A DNA stretch of 64,000 bases from Cepaea nemoralis. Its lineage: Eukaryota; Mollusca; Gastropoda; Stylommatophora; Helicidae. Positions 1 through 10,105 of this stretch are shown here, piece by piece (the stretch's first letter is position 1; each line of letters begins with the position of its first letter). The stretch is from contig JACEFZ010028127.1 of NCBI GenBank assembly GCA_014155875.1, positions 17,501 through 81,500 of the forward strand, given 5' to 3'. A program made the position numbers and the translations under genes. The notes under the pieces were generated by a model. That model was not told the origin of the DNA and ran no database searches. It was given only the letters and a program-made list of their open reading frames with translations.

Positions 1-146
1 TAGGGTAGAAGATGACTGAATTAAAAAACACTGTGAAATACCTCTACATTGCAGGGTAGAAGAAGACAATTAAAGAACACTGTGAAATACCTCTACGTTG
101 CAGGGTAGAAGAGTACTGAATTAAAGAACACCATGAAATACCTCCA
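1..146. repeat. About 50-bp tandem repeat, 3 copies
   Basis: Three copies start near 1, 53 and 102. Each runs agggtagaag ... ctgtgaaatacctc with small changes. The array probably extends left of the window. Confidence 0.8.
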
Positions 147-151
147 AACGT

Positions 152-287
152 GAGTTCAGTATTGTCGAATGGATACGGGCGCACGTTCTTAAACATCCGG
201 TGTGCTAAAGTCGAGGTAACGGGTTCAACACCTACACCGGTCTCTTGGACTATAATGTTGACTTCGCGTCCTTGATTGAGTGTGTGG
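152..287 (+). mobile_element. tRNA-derived SINE, family A (5' part)
   Basis: An A-box-like stretch tcgaatggatacgggcgc is followed by a B-box, gggttcaacacc, then the family body (ttggactataatgttgactt). It matches the better copy at 12001. The 3' part is missing after about 287. Confidence 0.7.
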
Positions 288-523
288 GATGAAGCCACAA
301 CCCCGCGGTTATCCCACCGGAAGTGTAAGCGCGAGCTACGCAGGCCACACGATCAGTATTATGTCCACCGTATTCGCTAAAACCAATGGCAGATTAGTTC
401 ATCGTACTAATTTTTATCTTAGTCCTTCAGCTGTTTGTCAATGGCTCTCACATCTTCCATTTCACGTCATCACTTACTGCGTAATCTACCCTTCCAATGC
501 ACAACGTCATGCTTGCTCTTCTG
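288..523. other. No recognised feature
   Basis: Only unsupported short reading frames are seen. No splice-bounded exon or repeat family was recognised. Confidence 0.4.
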
Positions 524-950
524 CTACGCAATCAATCAATCATATGCTTTTCTCCGGAAAGCGTGAGCGGTCATAACTAGCCATTTCACTCGATCACCAG
601 AGTCGTGGATCAGCTCCGTGTTCCTGTCTCGTCCATGCCATGTGGCCAAGCCATCCAGGTATTTACTTCTCGGTCTTCCTCTTGGTCTGTTCCCCTCGAT
701 CTTGCCAGTTGTCACTAAGTTCTTCAATCCATTTCTTCTTATAACATGTCCAAAACATTTTGACTGTCTACCTCTAATTTCTCTAATAAATTTACGATGT
801 TCATTTGCCTCCCGTAGTACTTGGTCATTGGTTTTTCTGTCTGTCCATGGTATTCTTTGCATTTTCCTCAGAAACCACATTTCTGCAGCTATCAGATGTT
901 TTTCAGCTTGACTGCTCATTGTCCAAGTTTCACATCCTTACAAAAGCAGG
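524..950 (-). mobile_element. LINE 3' end (C-terminal ORF2 fragment)
   Basis: The - strand frame 919-536 encodes a typical LINE C-terminal tail after the RT domain, with MWFLRKMQRIPWTDRKTN, CFGHVIRR and EGNRPRGRPRSKYLDGLATW. The 3' side ends in short TGAT repeats (atcaatcaatcat at 529-541 on +). It is 5' truncated. A related, more decayed piece is at 51320-51460. Confidence 0.75.
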
Positions 951-1292
951 ACATTAGACTGGCTTGTATAGCTCACCCGACATTAATGAGATAACAACTG
1001 TCATGTGAATAATTACTATCAATTAGTCATGTAGTACTGGTTTTGCAGACTCCCTTGCGTTTATAATGCATACATTGTTATTATTTTGTCTTTTACGAAG
1101 AGCACCACAAGTAATGAATGAAGTAAATAATGTATTAAAGGAGAGCTTTGAAGAGCAGAATGTTTGACGGGCCTTCGTGCCCAATTCTCAAGCCTTTGAA
1201 AATAAAGTTCGTTCGTTCTCTTAGTATGGTCCCTGTCTTTAAACCAGTATGATTTGAAAGATCAGCCAGCAGCCACGTTAATGTTTGTAACG
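951..1292. other. Intergenic; dispersed-repeat 3' end with GTTC tail
   Basis: At about 1160-1225 a stretch ends ttgaaaataaagttcgttcg. Its reverse complement recurs near 63668-63720, so this is a dispersed-repeat 3' end. Nothing else is recognised. Confidence 0.45.
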
Positions 1293-1562
1293 TACGCCCG
1301 CTTTCATTTCATGCGCAGTCCATATTTATAGTGCACTGGGCTGATTTTTGCCTGTGGATTAATTTTCCCTAATACCAGTGTTCCTCGCTATCAGGCGAAC
1401 CCACTACAACTTCAGAGGTACTTGTAATGTAAGTTAAGGACGAGAAATCAACATTTTAGTCCAACTGTCCGGTATAGGGGCTGAACCCGTTATCTCGGCA
1501 TTAGCACACCGGATGTTTAAGAATTAGCGCTCTTATCAATTCAGTCATGCTGACCTTAGGAT
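1293..1562 (-). mobile_element. tRNA-derived SINE, family A
   Basis: Near full-length - strand copy. The head lies at the right (gtcatgctgacc at about 1546-1557) with the B-box ggggctgaacccg, and the body (cagaggtacttgtaa) runs to a T-rich end near 1295. Same family as 12001 and 36277. Confidence 0.8.
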
Positions 1563-2000
1563 ATAATCTAACGGAATCTATAACAAAGGTCCGAGAGATA
1601 TTGCCGGAGATCTGTTACCACCAACCTTCACTGCGACGACGGCACTAGTTAATGATGAAGTCACAAGTTAATTGTGTGCTGTCCCATCAGTACAGTACAG
1701 TCGGAATGTTTAACACAAAATTTGCAGATATTTTATTACTCAAGAATCTCCAACCATTTCGCTAATGTATGCATAATTCAGTAGTCATACACATTATTCA
1801 CTTTGCCGTTACAATCAATATCGTCTCGTTTGGAAGTTTATTGCCGCCCGGTAACGAATATTGTAACCATAATACCACTGGGAAAGAGGATAGGATGATC
1901 CGTATTCTCCATCTTTATTTCCTTTTTAAGGCCTCTTAGTACCACTATGTGCCTTTCGGCTCATTTCGGTTCTCCAAGGCCTGTCTGCCAGTGTTAGTGG
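1563..2000. other. No recognised feature
   Basis: AT-rich sequence without a coding signal or recognisable repeat. Confidence 0.4.
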
Positions 2001-2027
2001 ACAGTGTTTTGGCACCCTGGCCAGATC

Positions 2028-2075
2028 AAGTGCAGATAAATCTACACTTTGATCTTAGCCAACAGACCGAGATTG
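2028..2075 (-). pseudogene. U2 snRNA-like fragment
   Basis: The reverse complement reads ctcggtctgttggctaagat followed by caaagtgtag, then a TCTG. This closely follows the 5' region of U2 snRNA (CUCGGCCUUUUGGCUAAGAU, then CAAGUGUAGUAUCUG) with a few substitutions and one inserted A. The rest of U2 (Sm site, 3' loops) is not recognised, so this looks like a truncated retro-pseudogene. Confidence 0.5.
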
Positions 2076-2215
2076 GTCGTACTGAGATGGGCGCTGGTTG
2101 AGCGGTTTCAGTTACAGCTAAGCACATCTTACTGTAGCACAGTATTCACAACTGTATGAGACAGTTTTTCCGTGTACAGTATCACAAAATGAAGGGTAAT
2201 TTCTAAGTAATAACC

Positions 2216-2372
2216 ATGCGCCACCTTGTGCTGGTTTTTATACAAATGGTATTTGTGCCATTCGTTCCGAAAGAAATGGCAAACTACTAAACGTTAAGTT
2301 GTCAACAACAACAAAATCACAAACAGCCAAAACATGTTGGAGTTAGCTGTGACGTCCTGTAAATTATATGCA
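2216..2372 (+). mobile_element. tRNA-derived SINE, family E (3' part)
   Basis: It carries the family E body: cgttccgaaagaaatggcaa, then acgtcctgtaaattatatgc. It lacks the tRNA-like head. Confidence 0.75.
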
Positions 2373-2379
2373 ACTATTA

Positions 2380-2548
2380 ACGACAGACCGTGTCGCGTTG
2401 TGTTACGTGTTGGTATGGGAGCCAGTCGTTCAGAAAGCAATGGCAAAATACTAAACGTAAAACTTGTCTAGTACATCAACAGCTGTTGAAAAATGCTGGT
2501 GCTGACTGCAACGTCCTGTAAGGGATATGCAACATTTAAAAAGAAAAT
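2380..2548 (+). mobile_element. tRNA-derived SINE, family E
   Basis: Second copy directly downstream in the same orientation, with ggtatgggagccagtcgttc and the end gtaagggatatgcaac. The two copies lie almost head to tail, which may reflect tandem duplication or repeated insertion. Confidence 0.8.
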
Positions 2549-3290
2549 AAAAAAATAACGATGCCGACAATATTGCTCAACATGGGATGTAATTATGAAG
2601 TTATACGGACCTGTTATTAAATTAGAGTACCGTCCCCCTAGTTGACATTGCCAGATGGCCCTGCAATCAAATCAGACGAAGTGGAGACATTCCAAACTTA
2701 CTGCACTGAATTCCACAAGGTAGCTGAAGAAAATGCTATGATAAGTGATCATAAGTCTAAAGACTAAAGAATGGTTTAAAGGGAAGAGGATAGATTTCAT
2801 TACACAATGTTTACCCCATATGGCTCAGTCTCTTTCCACAGAAAGGCTTGCGTCGCACAGAACACGAACTCTTTAGCCCCTAGGGGGTCTCGAAAAAATA
2901 AAATTATACCGTGAAGCGAATGACGGATTCCGAAAAGGAACCCAAAACCCTCGAAGCCCTAGGCAGGCGGCTTGACTACTTGGCCAGGCAGAGCCCAGTA
3001 TCCACATCTAAAGCCGACTGTAATAAAACTATCACGTTAAGTGTACAGAGAACGAAAGAAGAAAAGTTATCTGTATGAGTGCCAATGAATACGTGGTTTT
3101 ATTTCTCATTAAATTGAAATACAGCACACTATGTCTCTTGTTGTGATGGCAGTCTACTATATACTTTCTAGCTCAACTTTTGAAACTATCTGGCTATTTA
3201 AACTGTCCTCTTTCTAATGCATCGGTGTCTTCCATCTACCCCACCCCCACCCCCCCCCCTCTCCCCAGCATGGTTTTCAACAAGGTTAAG
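2549..3290. other. No recognised feature
   Basis: No coding exon or repeat recognised. A C-rich run (cccacccccacccccccccc, 3240-3259) ends the stretch. Confidence 0.4.
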
Positions 3291-3530
3291 TTAGTTGTAT
3301 ATCCTTTACTGAACGTCGCAGTCAACACCAGTATTTGTTGGTGTTGTGATATCTTGGCAAGTTTACGTTTAGTAGTTTACCATTGCTTTCTTAACGACCG
3401 GCACCAATACCATTTCGTAAACAACCAACGCAAGGCGGTCTGCTGCAAAATCGCCCGCAGCTGTGTTTCCATCGCGGGTATATGGGATTACAAACTGCGT
3501 TCGTAACTTCTTCGCCATTGTAGAAGGTGG
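3291..3530 (-). mobile_element. tRNA-derived SINE, family E
   Basis: The - strand copy shows cagtcaacaccagtatttg, then agtagtttaccattgctttc, with the tRNA-like head at the right (the B-box complement lies in gtgtttccatcgcgg). It matches the copies at 53614, 55488 and 57494. Confidence 0.82.
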
Positions 3531-3626
3531 AAAAATTGGAGGTGGTGGAGAATTTCGAATCTCTTTGGTCAGTGGTGGCACAATGAAGGAAATTAAAAGG
3601 TGAATATATTATTAATATATATATCG

Positions 3627-4168
3627 CTCTTCAAAGATTACAACAGCTGAATAAATTGTGGCGGGAAACAGACCTATAAAAATTAAATTGTTAAGAGTAT
3701 GCATCTTTCCCATTGCAACATACGCCTGTGAGACCTGGACACTTACTAAACAAGCTGGATAGCGCATAAATGCCTTTGAATATAAATGTTATAGATTGGT
3801 TCTAAGAATATCTTGAATGCAGACAAGAACAAATGCAGCCAAACGACACTATCTGAATATTGAAGAAGGTTGGCTACTAAAGATGATAAAACAAAGAAGG
3901 TTGAAATATTTTGTCACTTGAAACGTCATGAAAGTTTGGGGAGAATAATAATGGAGGGGTATATGCCAGGGAAGAGAGGAAGAGGAAGACTAAAGATAAA
4001 ATGGGTGGAGGATATTCGCGATGATCTCCAGATGGGTGTATCGGACGCGGGACATCTTGCTTGTGATCGAGAAGTTTTCCGGAAGGTTGTTATGGGAGGG
4101 GGGTTCTGCAAAGGACATTACTACTGAATGAATGAATGAATGAATGAATGAATGAATGAATGAAGTAG
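3627..4168 (+). mobile_element. LINE 3' end with (TGAA)n tail
   Basis: The frame at 3870-4127 encodes LINE C-terminal sequence: EGYMPGKRGRGRLKIKWVED, then DDLQMGVSDAGHLACDREVF. It is followed by nine TGAA-type units to 4165. It starts at gctcttcaaagattacaaca, the same point as the copy inserted at 17678-18176. Stops upstream make it non-coding today. Confidence 0.8.
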
Positions 4169-4234
4169 ATGTCCAGCATGCGGAGAGCCGTGGCTGAAAG
4201 ATGACGTTGTCCGTCTCAAGCTCAAAAGTTACAA

Positions 4235-4450
4235 GGCTTGGTCTCGGCATCATCATCATTATATTCACCACACGTCTTGCCGACTGGCAAGAGTGATCAC
4301 GCTTCTCCAATCTTGCGATTTGCAACGGTATGTATCAATTCTTGTGCTGATGCTCCTCCGTGTCATGACACAAGATTGTCAAGAATATTTTCTCGATGTG
4401 TTTCTCTTTATTCCTTTTCACAAATGTTTCCTTTGGTCATAATGTGTTCT
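4235..4450 (-). mobile_element. Decayed LINE C-terminal fragment
   Basis: On the + strand tgctcctccgtgtcatgaca and neighbouring pyrimidine-rich sequence resemble the - strand LINE remnant at 60000-60380. Frames are broken. Confidence 0.4.
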
Positions 4451-4539
4451 AGATTGTGTCTTCACATAATAGGTGGCGCTAGTCAGGTCTTAGTCAGATA
4501 TGACTGAGCTACCGTATAACAGTAGACGGTACTACCTGC

Positions 4540-4970
4540 TTTCTGTTAGAGCCGAATGTTGGGTGGCGCTCACCAAACCCGACACCCCGCATTGTGCCAA
4601 CGGTTTCGGGCGGTGGGGTGCAATTGGACGGGTACAAGCCTTGCCCTAGTGCGAGGAAATGCAACCTAACGACTAAATATCATGGCAGGGCAGACCAGGC
4701 CCTAAGCTTGGTCGGTAACAGGTCTAGGACAGTTAGAGTGCTGCTTTGCTGATCAGACAGCTTCTGCAGCGTGTCTTGTTCCAGACGTATTGGTGTTACC
4801 TTTCCTCTGGAGTAAACTAGGCAGGCTGAGAGAGGGATCATGCTGCATGGGCAACACATGGTCTCTAAATTCAGTCCAGGCTTTTGCTATGGAGAGGTAT
4901 AACTCCATTTTACAAACTATCGTCTGTTAAGACGGCAAGGTGCCTGTCAGTCAATAGATGGCCAACATCT
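4540..4970 (+). mobile_element. Dispersed repeat X, copy 1
   Basis: About 430 bp that recur at 41495-41965: gttgggtggcgctcaccaaa, ctttcctctggagtaaacta, and the end tgttaagacggcaagg. No reading frame is kept. In the second copy the 3' end is shared with the zinc-finger LINE at 62290-63250, so X is probably an internally deleted, non-autonomous derivative of that LINE. Confidence 0.7.
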
Positions 4971-4977
4971 CATAAGG

Positions 4978-6735
4978 TAGCCCTCCCCCGATGTGTCTCC
5001 ACCTTGACGTGGTGGGGGAGCTTGCGTGTCCCATCGACCCCATTTGCTTGCCGATGGATGAAAAACTACATATCGGACAGCTTATGGGATAGGGACCAGA
5101 CTAAGAGAGACACAACCTGCTGCTCTGCAGGTATAGACTGAGGATAACAGTCAAAAGTTTAAAAGGTGCACGAAGGCAGCCGTTTTTGGTCCGGACAAAA
5201 CTCTTAAGGCTCCCTGTCGAGGGCTGTGGCTGAACGCCTCTAAGACACAAACCCTCGGATCTGAGAGCCAGGCCGATACCAGTCTACCGGAAACTCTTAA
5301 GGTTCACTGTCGAGGGCTGTGGCTGAACGCCTCTAAGCCACAAACCCTCGGATCTGAGAGCCAGGCCGATACCCGTCTACCGGAAAATAGAAACATGATA
5401 CTGAGCAAGCTACATGCTCAGGTCTGATACATGTTCGAAGGCTCTCAGCTGGGGGATATGAGAGATTCCCGGATGAAGGGGCCTGGCCGTTTCCCGTTCA
5501 CTGCTGCACGAAGGTAAGGTGCTGAGCCGGCAGCACATGTAGCCTACCTCGTGAGCGAGTACAAAAAAGTCAGAAAAGTGCCTGAGTCGAAGGGTTACGG
5601 AAACTGTCTGTATCTAACTCATAGAGAGTGTAGACAAAAGTGGAAGAATGTCTCATCAACGCGAAATGGAACGCACGGCGAGCGAACCTATTGCGTGGTC
5701 TGAAGTCACAAGCAAAAGCTTACCGAGTGGATGTCACTCGCAGTCTGACCGCTCCTGGTGTGTGATTGAGCGATCAGTGGCAAGTGGGATGCCCAACACA
5801 TGGAAGTGAGGAACTAAAGCAGCCATGAGCAGGACGTGGAAACTCCTTGGGTGAGCCCAGTCTCAGAGCAATATGTGCCGGCTCTGCAATTATGGAAGCC
5901 CCCTTGGATAGCGAGATAATGCCCATGGTCTGCCCCTGCCTTCCCTTGAGGGCAGACCACGATATCGTTGATCGTTCTATCTTGACCAGCTGAGATGTGG
6001 GTGACATTACAACAGTCTAACTGTGTCTCGGAACCAGAGGAAGGCTAACCTCACTAAAAAATGCCCGCCGGAAGTCGGAAGTGTCGTCCTACGGGTGGCA
6101 AACTAAAAATTGACACTACGCATTTACGTCCGAGTGAAATGTCTCGTCCGAATGTCTCCCGTGCTAGGAACAGCTCTGACTACCTAGTTTCCGAATGCCG
6201 CTCTTGTTCGGAACAGCTCTGACTAGGTAGTTTTCCGAATGTCTGTCGTGCCTGGAACAGCTCTGACGGGCGCAACGACAAGCACATGTGCGAAAACTCG
6301 CTGAGTGAATACCTTCTGCAGACCTGTCTGGTTTGTGCGGGAACGGCCTGGGGCGAACGAAAAGCCCAATATATTGAAGTGAGGAATTAAAGCAGCCATG
6401 AGCATGACATGACCATTCCCTCGGTGAGCCCAGTATCAGGGCGCTATGTGTCGGCCCTGCAACTATGGAAGCAACCTAGGATGGCGGAAAATGCTATGGA
6501 CTGTGCCTTCCTTCTCTTGAGGGATGACCGAAGTCCTCGACTGTTCGAACTTGACCAGCTGGGATGTGGACGGTACCACAAAAGTGAGAGTCTCCCAGGA
6601 TTGCTAACCTGGTCAAAAATGCACGCGAAAGCCGGATGTGTGACCTAAGGGTTTTCAACCCAAGGGTGCCTAACGCACACCGCAATCACATCTGAAAAAA
6701 CACTCCGGATGAACGAAAAGAAGAAGAAGATAAGG
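4978..6735 (+). mobile_element. Composite non-coding element Y with (GAA)n tail
   Basis: It begins with a strong hairpin (ctccccc 4983-4989 pairs with gggggag 5014-5020, inner ccac/gtgg). It contains a 91-bp direct duplication (about 5198-5288 and 5290-5383), a 54-bp near-repeat in three copies (6145-6270), and two about 210-bp paralogous blocks at 5803-6007 and 6381-6585. It ends in a segment equal to repeat C (cactccggatgaacg then gaaaagaagaagaag). No long frame and no protein domain are seen. It is likely a non-autonomous LINE relative; its mobilising partner is unknown. Confidence 0.55.
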
Positions 6736-7394
6736 TAGCCAAAAAGCGATGACTGCCTCTTTCTGATGTTTGTGATAAGTTGTCATCGTTTTAGCCTCTT
6801 TCAAGACGTTTACATTACGAGTTATGGCTGCCCAAGGACTTTTCGGCACCATCCTGTAAGGCCACATCTCTGAAACTTTTATTGATTTTTCTGTACTATT
6901 TGTCTAGGATTCGCAGCGTAAAACTCGGAATTGCTCAATGAACTATTGATATCTAATTATATTATAGATCCGCCTGATCTCTTGGATAGTGTGGTCGGAT
7001 GTCTGGTCTTCCCAGATAAGAGCGAAAACAAAAGCTCATATTTGCCAGTTGTGCACGTTAAGAATTTCACAGCAGTTGACATCGCAAAATGCAGCCAATG
7101 AGTGCGTTTCCCTGGTAAAATTGAACGAAAAGCAAACATTCTCACGGATAGATAAAAACCACTTGCCTTGGATGGGGTCTCTCTAAAAGAAGCTAACCGT
7201 ACACAAATAAATGCCGAAGTCGGACATGCTGACCTTTAAAATAAGCGGAACGAATAAGAATAAATGCTTCTTTCTTACAAGGGTAGACAGTATGGAAATG
7301 TAAACAAACAACACTGTCAGAGTCTAATGTAGTGCCAGCAGAGATGCAGGGACATCGTTACGCCCGCCAGGCGAATAGTCCCTAGCGGGGATGC
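6736..7394. other. Mostly unrecognised; possible decayed repeat C
   Basis: Around 7190-7260 a faint repeat C copy is suggested by gaagctaaccgtac and gccgaagtcggacatgctga. The rest shows nothing identifiable. Near 7343-7372 the motif cgttacgcccgccaggcga occurs once and recurs in the next feature. Confidence 0.35.
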
Positions 7395-7786
7395 TGTAAC
7401 ATCGTTACGCCCGCCAGGCGAGTATTAGTTACCTGCCTGCGAGGTTGCCGGCTGACGAGACAGCCAGCGGTCAGGCCAGGACAAAGCAGGACGCATGCAG
7501 GCCTCGTGAAGCCACTTCAGGTGGACAGGCGCGTTGCGAGATATAGCCAGACAGCTCTGGGACGCGGACTCGACTGGACGTATGATGGGAGAAAGGCTTG
7601 TGTAGTTCTGTGGCCCGAAAGTCGAGTGCTTGTACATCTTGTGAGACTGATTGTAAGCTGTGGGTTGCTTGTAAGTGTATTGTTATAACTTATGTATTGT
7701 GATGATCATCTCTAGATCGTGATCTGTAAATACATCCATCGAAACTTCGTGCAAGTCAAATCACGTTGTATTTGTACTGTCTCACA
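7395..7786 (+). mobile_element. Possible solo LTR
   Basis: The stretch starts tgtaacatcgttacgcccgc, a typical LTR-like TGT start, and ends in ctgtctcaca. No clear target-site duplication flanks it, and part of the start is also found just upstream. This is a guess from terminal dinucleotides and base composition. Confidence 0.25.
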
Positions 7787-7969
7787 TGTGTTAGGTTAAC
7801 GAGCCAGGTTTAAGACCCTGACAAACACTGCGTTTTAAAGAAAACAAGCTGCTGCGATAGTTAAACTCGCGTTGGAAGTAAAAACTGTAAAATAAGAGGC
7901 GCATAACTGGGTCAGAGTCACGTCTAGGAACCAGCGACACAAAATTTCCAAACAGAAGACAATGTTGAA

Positions 7970-8160
7970 GAAGATTGGTAACTAGAACACACACAAATGA
8001 GGACAACGCAATATACTGGACATTGTAAAAGGTATGAAAGTCTGGAAAAGATCGTTATGGAGGGATGTGTAACGGTGAGATGAAGAAGATGAAGGTCGCA
8101 ATGTAGATAGATTCAAGATGTGATTGATAATTTACACATGGCAGCGCCAGAGCTGTACAA
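7970..8160 (+). mobile_element. Decayed fragment of the (TGAA)n-tailed LINE
   Basis: cattgtaaaaggtatgaaag, then tcgttatggagggatgtgta, parallels 3915-3960. It is heavily mutated and non-coding. Confidence 0.45.
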
Positions 8161-8239
8161 AAAACAACTGTCATTTACTGCCAATATAGTACCTTGCGGT
8201 GTATGGCAGGGGAGTCTTGAGACTGAGTAATTAAGGCCG

Positions 8240-8376
8240 CCTGGCTAGTGCAGTCGCCCGAATTGTGCAGGTTAGAGTTTTTTGCCCCCCGATAGAAAAA
8301 AACAAATCCACACCTTACCGAGGATTCGAACCCGTGTCTCCTGAAGGAGAATTCGGCAGAGCTATGACATCTAAAT
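8240..8376 (-). mobile_element. tRNA-derived SINE-like fragment
   Basis: The reverse complement shows acacgggttcgaatcctcgg, a perfect B-box (GGTTCGAATCC), with an A-box-like stretch upstream. It is a tRNA-like head followed by unrelated sequence, not a folded tRNA gene. Confidence 0.5.
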
Positions 8377-8386
8377 TATGACGGAT

Positions 8387-8650
8387 AGTAGGAGTCTTCG
8401 TGGCGAAGTGGTTTTACTGCCTGCCTTGCGCTCCAAAGATTATGTGTTCGATTCCGGGCTACGACTATCGGTTCACGGGTGCAAATGTTTAGAAGACTCC
8501 TAGGGATCGTCGCTGGAGCTACGGAGTACGTGCTTTGTGCGACGCTTTCGGTGCAGTGAAGACCCTCTTGTCTTGTAAACCCAAGTTAAACATATGATGG
8601 ACAGAAATTGCGAAAGGCTGTTGTGGGGTTGAAGCTCTAAAGATGATAGC
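8387..8650 (+). mobile_element. tRNA-derived SINE, family D
   Basis: The head has the A-box tggcgaagtgg and B-box tgtgttcgattccgg (8449-8463). The body runs aagactcctagggatcgtcg, ctggagctacggagtacgtg. It matches a - strand copy at 13205-13355 and part of 59575-59660. Confidence 0.7.
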
Positions 8651-8867
8651 CCCTGGATGATGGTTAAATAAATGTCTTAGCCGAAAGTTTTCATACATCA
8701 CTATTTACTTCTGAATATTTATGACGTCAGTTACGTTGCAACAAACATAGGGATCATCTTTGTCAACGAATATAGTGATTAAATAAATTTTGTTTTAAAT
8801 AAGTTACTTCAGCTTGATAATCTCAGTGGCAAGTAAATAGTAGTAGGTAAATACAGCTAGTGCTCGA
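8651..8867. other. No recognised feature
   Basis: AT-rich sequence without a recognised repeat or exon. Confidence 0.35.
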
Positions 8868-9695
8868 CTTACGACCACGATCGGTTCCGACAGACCGGTC
8901 GTAACACGATTTGGTCGTAAGTTGAGTACGCTATGTGTACAGTAATGTGAAGTGATGTTATAAAAATATTTAAGTTAAATTATATCATAAATTTATTTTA
9001 TTATTGTTATAAATCATAATTTTCGATGCTCATTCTGTGCCATTTGTATCACCCTTACACCATTTTGTTTCTTATTTTTACATCGTCAGGTTTAAGAAAA
9101 TCACTGCATTAACTGTACATGTACAGTTGGTTTAATATTTGCAAAACATACAAAATAGAGGTGTGGAAAATATTATAGGAAACATTTTCCCAATGGAAAG
9201 CACATAAAATTGTCATTAACATCAAAATATATAAACATGTACGAAACATTTTATTGGCCACTGGTGCTTGGCTGCAGATCATAATGTCGTCATCTAAGGC
9301 AGCAGTTGGGGGGTACCGGAGTTGGTTTTTTCATAAACATGGTGAGCTTTGTCTGAATTGTATATGTCCTTTTTTTTTCATCATAAATTTCACGATACGG
9401 ACGAAACACATCGTGCGCCATCTGTTCAATCCATGCAAATCGTTCGCTGCTTGGGTCCATTGCTTCGAAATGTAAAAGAAGTTTATTCAGTAAAGATAAA
9501 CCTTCTGATAATCCCTTAGTGGTGAACTTTCTTTCTGGCTCATCCTCTTCTTTCTTGGCTTCTCTTCTTTCTTCTTCCAGTTCGATTTTGTAAGTTCTCC
9601 GGATTCTTTGTCTAGCAACTCTTCGACATCTGGCTAGTGATTGTGGTCGTAAAGTCGAATGGTCGTAAGTTGCATAGGTCGCATGTCGGCAATCC
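8868..9695 (-). mobile_element. Tigger/pogo-like DNA transposon remnant
   Basis: The left edge has gctcgacttacgaccacgat and the right edge tggtcgtaagttgcataggt. These form divergent, partly self-complementary inverted termini built on CGACTTACGACC. On the - strand, broken frames between about 9590 and 9250 read like the C-terminal tail of pogo/Tigger transposases: GLSLLNKLLLHFEAMDPS-like sequence, then RTYTIQTKLTMFMKKPTPVP. The catalytic DDE core is absent and many stops are present. The class rests on remembered family features. Confidence 0.5.
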
Positions 9696-9704
9696 TCTGT
9701 AATG

Positions 9705-9945
9705 AATTACCGGCTTCCCGGCCTAGCGGTTAGCAACTTTTCTCCGTAATCTCGTATACTCTCGTAAGTAACGTGACGACGGTGAGAATCAACAGTGTTT
9801 CGAGTCGCGTCGGTAACTTACGGGGTATGTGAGCCGGCCGCTCAGAAAGCAATGGCAAATTACTGAACGTAATCTTGCCAAGAAATCAACGGTCGGCTGA
9901 AAGATGCTGCTGTTGACAGTAATGGCCTATAAAGGATATGCAAAC
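9705..9945 (+). mobile_element. tRNA-derived SINE, family E
   Basis: Full-length copy just upstream of HAT1. Head cccggcctagcggttagcaa, B-box-like gtgtttcgagtcgcg, body gctcagaaagcaatggcaaa, end taaaggatatgcaaac. Confidence 0.82.
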
Positions 9946-9949
9946 AATA

Positions 9950-10098
9950 TAATGAATTGTATAATATAAAAACAATTCAGAAACACCGTCAAAGGATGTA
10001 CCACAGACAGAAGTTTGTGCTAGCCATAGCTAACTCTTGGTTTGGTTGCCATTGTGTGGCTATATCCGGCTAGAATTAGCGGCAAAACTAAACACAAT
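9950..10098 (+). promoter_or_regulatory. Presumed HAT1 promoter and 5' UTR
   Basis: This short stretch lies between the SINE ending near 9945 and the HAT1 ATG. An AT-rich run near 9957-9970 (tataatataaaaac) could serve as a TATA-like element, but no initiator or CpG-rich promoter is obvious. The transcription start cannot be fixed from sequence. A 5' non-coding exon further upstream is also possible. Confidence 0.25.
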
Positions 10099-10105
10099 AT
10101 GGCGG
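10099..10105 (+). CDS. HAT1: HAT1 coding exon 1 (7 nt: ATG GCG G)
   Basis: ATGGCGG is followed directly by the donor gtgagt at 10106. The ATG has A at -3 and G at +4. The exon ends after one base of a codon. This matches exon 2, whose leading AT completes GAT (Asp), so the protein starts M-A-D-L-S-V-L. The call rests on exact phase, the strong donor and position. cDNA would confirm it. Confidence 0.75.

Noticed and set aside
4238..4507. Possible host exon
   Set aside because: No conserved protein; similarity in wording to decayed LINE complement at 60000-60380.
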